From the NCBI GenBank assembly GCA_030040475.1, contig JASHTQ010000587.1:1-9139 (forward strand): a DNA stretch of 9,139 nt. Reading direction: 5' to 3'. A program made the translations under genes and the position numbers. The stretch is from Streptosporangiaceae bacterium. GTDB lineage: Bacteria > Actinomycetota > Actinomycetes > Streptosporangiales > Streptosporangiaceae. Under the pieces are notes generated by a model that did no database searches, was not told where the DNA came from, and saw only the letters and a list, made by a program, of their open reading frames with translations. Position 1 is the first letter of the stretch. Every line of letters begins with the position of its first letter. This document shows positions 7,164 to 9,139 of this stretch, one piece after another.

Positions 7164-7958
7164 TTGTCCCTGACCTACTCCTCCGGCCCGCTGTCCGGAC
7201 AGGCGCCCTCGACGGTCAACTACCGGATCGACGGGCCCGCGCACAAGCTGCTCATGCACGAGTTCCCGCGCCGGATCCGGGCGACGTTCGGCGGCCAGAC
7301 CGTGTTCGACACGACCCGGGCCATGCTGCTGCACGAGACCGGGCTGCTGCCGCAGGTGTACGTGCCGCTCGACGACATCCGCGCCGACCTGATAACGCCG
7401 ACGGACCACCACACGTTCTGCCCGTTCAAGGGCACCGCGTCGTACTGGACTGTGACAGTGGGTAACCAGATAGCGCAGAACGCGGTCTGGTCCTACCCGG
7501 AGCCGAATCCCGAGGCGCAATGGCTCAAGGGGTACGCGGGCTTCTACTGGGATGCCATGGACGAGTGGTTCGACGAGGACGAGCGGGTCGAGGGCCACAT
7601 CAGGGATCCGTACCACCGGGTCGACGTCCGCCGGTCCTCGCGCAAGGTCCGCGTCCTGCTCGGCGACACGGTGCTGGCGGAGACCAGCCGGCCGCTGCTG
7701 CTGTCGGAGACGGGCCTGCCGAACCGCTTCTACATCCCCGCCGAGGACGTCAGGCAGGACCTGCTCGAGCCAAGCGACACGCACACCGTGTGCCCGTACA
7801 AGGGGACCGCCTCGTACTGGTCGATCAGCGCCGACGGCCGCAAGCTCACCGACGCCGTCTGGTCCTACCCCCAGGCCGAAGGCGACTCCGCCGCGGTCAG
7901 CGGCTACCGGTCCTTCCTGCACGACGACCTGACCATCGAGGTCGGCCAGCCCGCCTGA
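7164..7958 (+). CDS. Protein with two tandem DUF427 domains
   Basis: The 264-aa protein contains two copies of the DUF427 beta-fold. Copy 1 (about 37-113) has LLHETGLLPQVYVP, TFCPFKGTASYW and NAVWSYPEP. Copy 2 (about 160-236) has LLSETGLPNRFYIP, TVCPYKGTASYW and DAVWSYPQ. Each copy keeps the signature cysteine (Cys86, Cys210) and the CPxKGTASYW core. The linker (115-158) is acidic and aromatic (GFYWDAMDEWFDEDE). DUF427 has no established biochemical role that I can state. The start is TTG 7164 with AGGGAG 6 nt upstream; it begins 11 nt after the SixA-like stop, whose TAA overlaps the ribosome site, so translational coupling is likely. The segment after the stop holds a hairpin that may end this transcript. 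Confidence 0.88.
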   Translation: MSLTYSSGPLSGQAPSTVNYRIDGPAHKLLMHEFPRRIRATFGGQTVFDTTRAMLLHETGLLPQVYVPLDDIRADLITPTDHHTFCPFKGTASYWTVTVGNQIAQNAVWSYPEPNPEAQWLKGYAGFYWDAMDEWFDEDERVEGHIRDPYHRVDVRRSSRKVRVLLGDTVLAETSRPLLLSETGLPNRFYIPAEDVRQDLLEPSDTHTVCPYKGTASYWSISADGRKLTDAVWSYPQAEGDSAAVSGYRSFLHDDLTIEVGQPA

Positions 7959-8016
7959 TCGCGCCGAGCACGCCCGCCGCCAAGGCCGAATCCGTAACGG
8001 CAGTGACCCAGGAAGC

Positions 8017-8032
8017 CCCTGTGACCACAGGG
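8017..8032. terminator. Possible bidirectional hairpin between convergent genes
   Basis: CCCTGTG-AC-CACAGGG is a perfect inverted repeat (7 bp arms, effective loop 4 nt) in the 108-bp gap between the DUF427 gene and the convergent 87-aa protein gene. It lacks a T-run on either side, as is common for actinobacterial terminators. No gene is seen in the gap. Confidence 0.45.
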
Positions 8033-8066
8033 ACCCTCCCGGACTTGGCCGGCGGTCGTCTCAGGC

Positions 8067-8330
8067 CTACGCGGCCTTGCGGCCGGCGGCGGACGGTTCC
8101 GGCTCGGTGGCCGGCCCGGACTTGACGGCGGCGGCCGGTTCCGGCCCGGCGGTTGCCGTGGGCGGCGCGGATTCGGGGGTCTCGGGCGTCCCGGCGGCCG
8201 CCAGGCTGCGCGGGGCGGTTTCGCGGGCCGCGAGGAACACGGCGGAGATCCACACGGCCAGCGTGACGACCGCGACAACGGCGATGATGGCCAGCTGCCC
8301 TGCGGACAGCGCGGTGTTCGGGTAAGGCAT
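8067..8330 (-). CDS. Small single-pass membrane protein with Pro/Ala-rich tail
   Basis: The 87-aa protein has one strong hydrophobic helix (about 10-34: GQLAIIAVVAVVTLAVWISAV) after a short polar N-terminus, followed by RE and a low-complexity tail rich in Pro, Ala, Thr and Glu that ends basic (AAGRKAA). I recognise no domain, so the function is unknown. It does not look like the DUF485 partner of acetate permeases, although it lies downstream of an acetyl-CoA synthetase-like gene on the same strand (230 bp apart). The start is ATG 8330, with AAAGGGA 6 nt upstream on the minus strand. A GGGAC-N4-GTCCC palindrome lies 68 bp upstream and could be an operator. The long leader and the hairpin after the synthetase gene argue for separate transcription. 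Confidence 0.7.
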   Translation of the reverse strand: MPYPNTALSAGQLAIIAVVAVVTLAVWISAVFLAARETAPRSLAAAGTPETPESAPPTATAGPEPAAAVKSGPATEPEPSAAGRKAA

Positions 8331-8398
8331 CTGACGTCCCTTTGTGTGCGCGGCCTTGGTCGCTTCCCAGCTCACCGGAGCGGGCCGGCGCGGCGACA

Positions 8399-8412
8399 GG
8401 GACCAACGTCCC
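8399..8412. promoter_or_regulatory. DosR/DevR-like palindrome GGGAC-N4-GTCCC
   Basis: The palindrome GGGAC-CAAC-GTCCC matches the GGGAC-N4-GTCCC core of the mycobacterial hypoxia-regulator DosR/DevR box with the right 4-bp spacing; the flanks and centre do not match the full 20-bp consensus. It lies 68 bp upstream of the 87-aa protein's start, between it and the synthetase gene. Confidence 0.35.
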
Positions 8413-8504
8413 AGGGCGGGGGGACCTTGCACACTTTCAGGCCGCGGACGGCGACCAGACCCGGCGGGCGCACCACGGTTCGTTCGGCCCGAATAAAGGC
8501 GGAA

Positions 8505-8538
8505 GCGGCGGGCCACCTGGACTACGGCGGCCCGCCGC
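8505..8538 (-). terminator. Hairpin terminator after the acetyl-CoA synthetase-like gene
   Basis: A perfect 10-bp inverted repeat (GCGGCGGGCC at 8505-8514 with GGCCCGCCGC at 8529-8538, 14-nt loop) begins 22 nt after the synthetase stop. On the minus strand it is followed by TTCCGCCTTTATT, a loose T-rich stretch, so it is a plausible terminator. Confidence 0.6.
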
Positions 8539-8560
8539 TCGCGGACGGGGGATAAGGAAC

Positions 8561-9139
8561 TCAGGACTCGGCGCCGAAGGACTTGATCTCGGCCTCCTCG
8601 GCCTCGGTCAGCTCGCGCGGGACCTCGCCCTTGGCGTGCTTGGCACTTTGCACCTGGTGCCGGATCTTCTCCACGACCTCCGGGTTGGCGAGCGTGGTGA
8701 TGTCGCCGGTGTCGCTGAAGTTCGACGTCGCGGCGATGACCCGGCGCATGATCTTGCCGGACCTGGTCTTCGGCATGTCCGGCACGATCCAGATGTTCTT
8801 CGGCCTGGCGATCTTGCCGATGTCGGTCTCGATCGCCTCCTTGACCTTGGCCTCGATGTCCGGGCCCGCGGTGTAGCCGGGCTTGAGCGCGACGTACATC
8901 TCGACCACCCGGCCGCGCACGTCGTCGATGACCGGCACCGCCGCGGCCTCGGCGACCTCCTCGACCCGCAGCGCCGAGGACTCAAGCTCCTTGGTGCCGA
9001 GCCGGTGCCCGGCGACGTTGATCACGTCGTCGACCCGGCCGAGGATGCGGAAGTAGCCGTCCGCGGCCTGCACCGCGCCGTCGCCGGCGAAGTAGGGCCA
9101 GTCGTGCCAGTCCTTGCTGTCCGGGTCCTTGTTGTACTT
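8561..9139 (-). CDS. Acetyl-CoA synthetase-like AMP-forming ligase, C-terminal part
   Basis: The last 192 residues of an acyl/acetyl-CoA synthetase run in from the right edge; the start is outside the window. Visible are the A8 hinge region (YFAGDGA, then GYFRILGRVDDVINVAGHRLGTKELES) and the A10 motif PKTRSGKIMRR with the catalytic lysine (Lys129 of the visible part), the residue controlled by reversible acetylation in bacterial Acs. These enzymes make acyl-CoA from an acid, ATP and CoA through an acyl-adenylate. The VDDVINVAGHRLGT wording fits acetate, propionate or 3-hydroxypropionate ligases, so the substrate is not fixed. After the usual Acs end come about 50 more residues, including SNFSDTGDITTLANPEVVEKI and a charged tail (GEVPRELTEAEEAEIKS). 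A strong hairpin follows the stop. Confidence 0.9.
   Translation of the reverse strand, partial: KYNKDPDSKDWHDWPYFAGDGAVQAADGYFRILGRVDDVINVAGHRLGTKELESSALRVEEVAEAAAVPVIDDVRGRVVEMYVALKPGYTAGPDIEAKVKEAIETDIGKIARPKNIWIVPDMPKTRSGKIMRRVIAATSNFSDTGDITTLANPEVVEKIRHQVQSAKHAKGEVPRELTEAEEAEIKSFGAES

Larger units (their letters stand above)
8331..8560 (-). other. 230-bp intergenic region, no gene
   Basis: This stretch separates the synthetase-like gene from the 87-aa protein gene on the same strand. It holds the hairpin at 8505-8538 and the GGGAC-N4-GTCCC palindrome at 8399-8412; no convincing small coding frame or other RNA element is seen. Confidence 0.6.

Noticed and set aside
7897..8406. Minus-strand frames overlapping the 87-aa protein gene in other registers
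   Set aside because: Arg/Pro-rich translations without a hydrophobic segment or ribosome site; the 8067-8330 frame has both.

Overview
The window is very GC-rich, uses GTG and TTG starts freely, and has a strong third-codon G/C bias that leaves long false reading frames open on both strands. Protein content (LysM cell-wall hydrolase, FrnE-like DsbA, SixA-type phosphatase, tandem DUF427, small two-helix membrane proteins) points to a chromosomal segment of a high-GC actinomycete. I see no mobile element, phage gene, tRNA/rRNA or CRISPR array.

Layout: (-) a 3'-truncated alanine/glycine-rich membrane protein running off the left edge (1-928); (+) FrnE/DsbA-like thiol oxidoreductase (1009-1650); (+) GNAT acetyltransferase (1757-2542); (-) methylthioribose-1-phosphate isomerase MtnA (2514-3512), divergent with 12 bp between start codons from (+) a class II aldolase/FucA-family protein (3525-4262); (-) secreted LysM/lysozyme-fold protein (4244-4999); (+) MaoC-like hot-dog hydratase (5243-5710); (-) 73-aa two-helix membrane protein (5673-5894); (+) 184-aa unknown protein (5976-6530); (+) SixA-like phosphatase (6637-7152) and tandem-DUF427 protein (7164-7958), probably one operon; (-) 87-aa single-helix membrane protein (8067-8330); (-) the C-terminal part of an acetyl-CoA synthetase-like enzyme running off the right edge (8561-9139).

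Most genes look like single-gene transcription units with alternating orientation. Three successive tail-to-tail pairs overlap at their 3' ends (29, 19 and 38 bp). At least six, perhaps seven, first genes carry a TAnnnT-like -10 hexamer exactly 6 or 7 nt before the chosen start codon, the arrangement expected of leaderless actinobacterial mRNAs; genes with clear Shine-Dalgarno sequences are the others.

The most coherent functional story is the mtnA/aldolase pair. MtnA isomerises 5-methylthioribose-1-phosphate (or, in related enzymes, 5-deoxyribose-1-phosphate), and a class II aldolase could cleave the ketose phosphate to DHAP plus an aldehyde. The pair could thus be the core of a short salvage or disposal route for the nucleoside by-products of SAM chemistry, driven from one miniature bidirectional promoter. 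I see no defence system or biosynthetic cluster; the rest is ordinary housekeeping or uncharacterised actinobacterial content.
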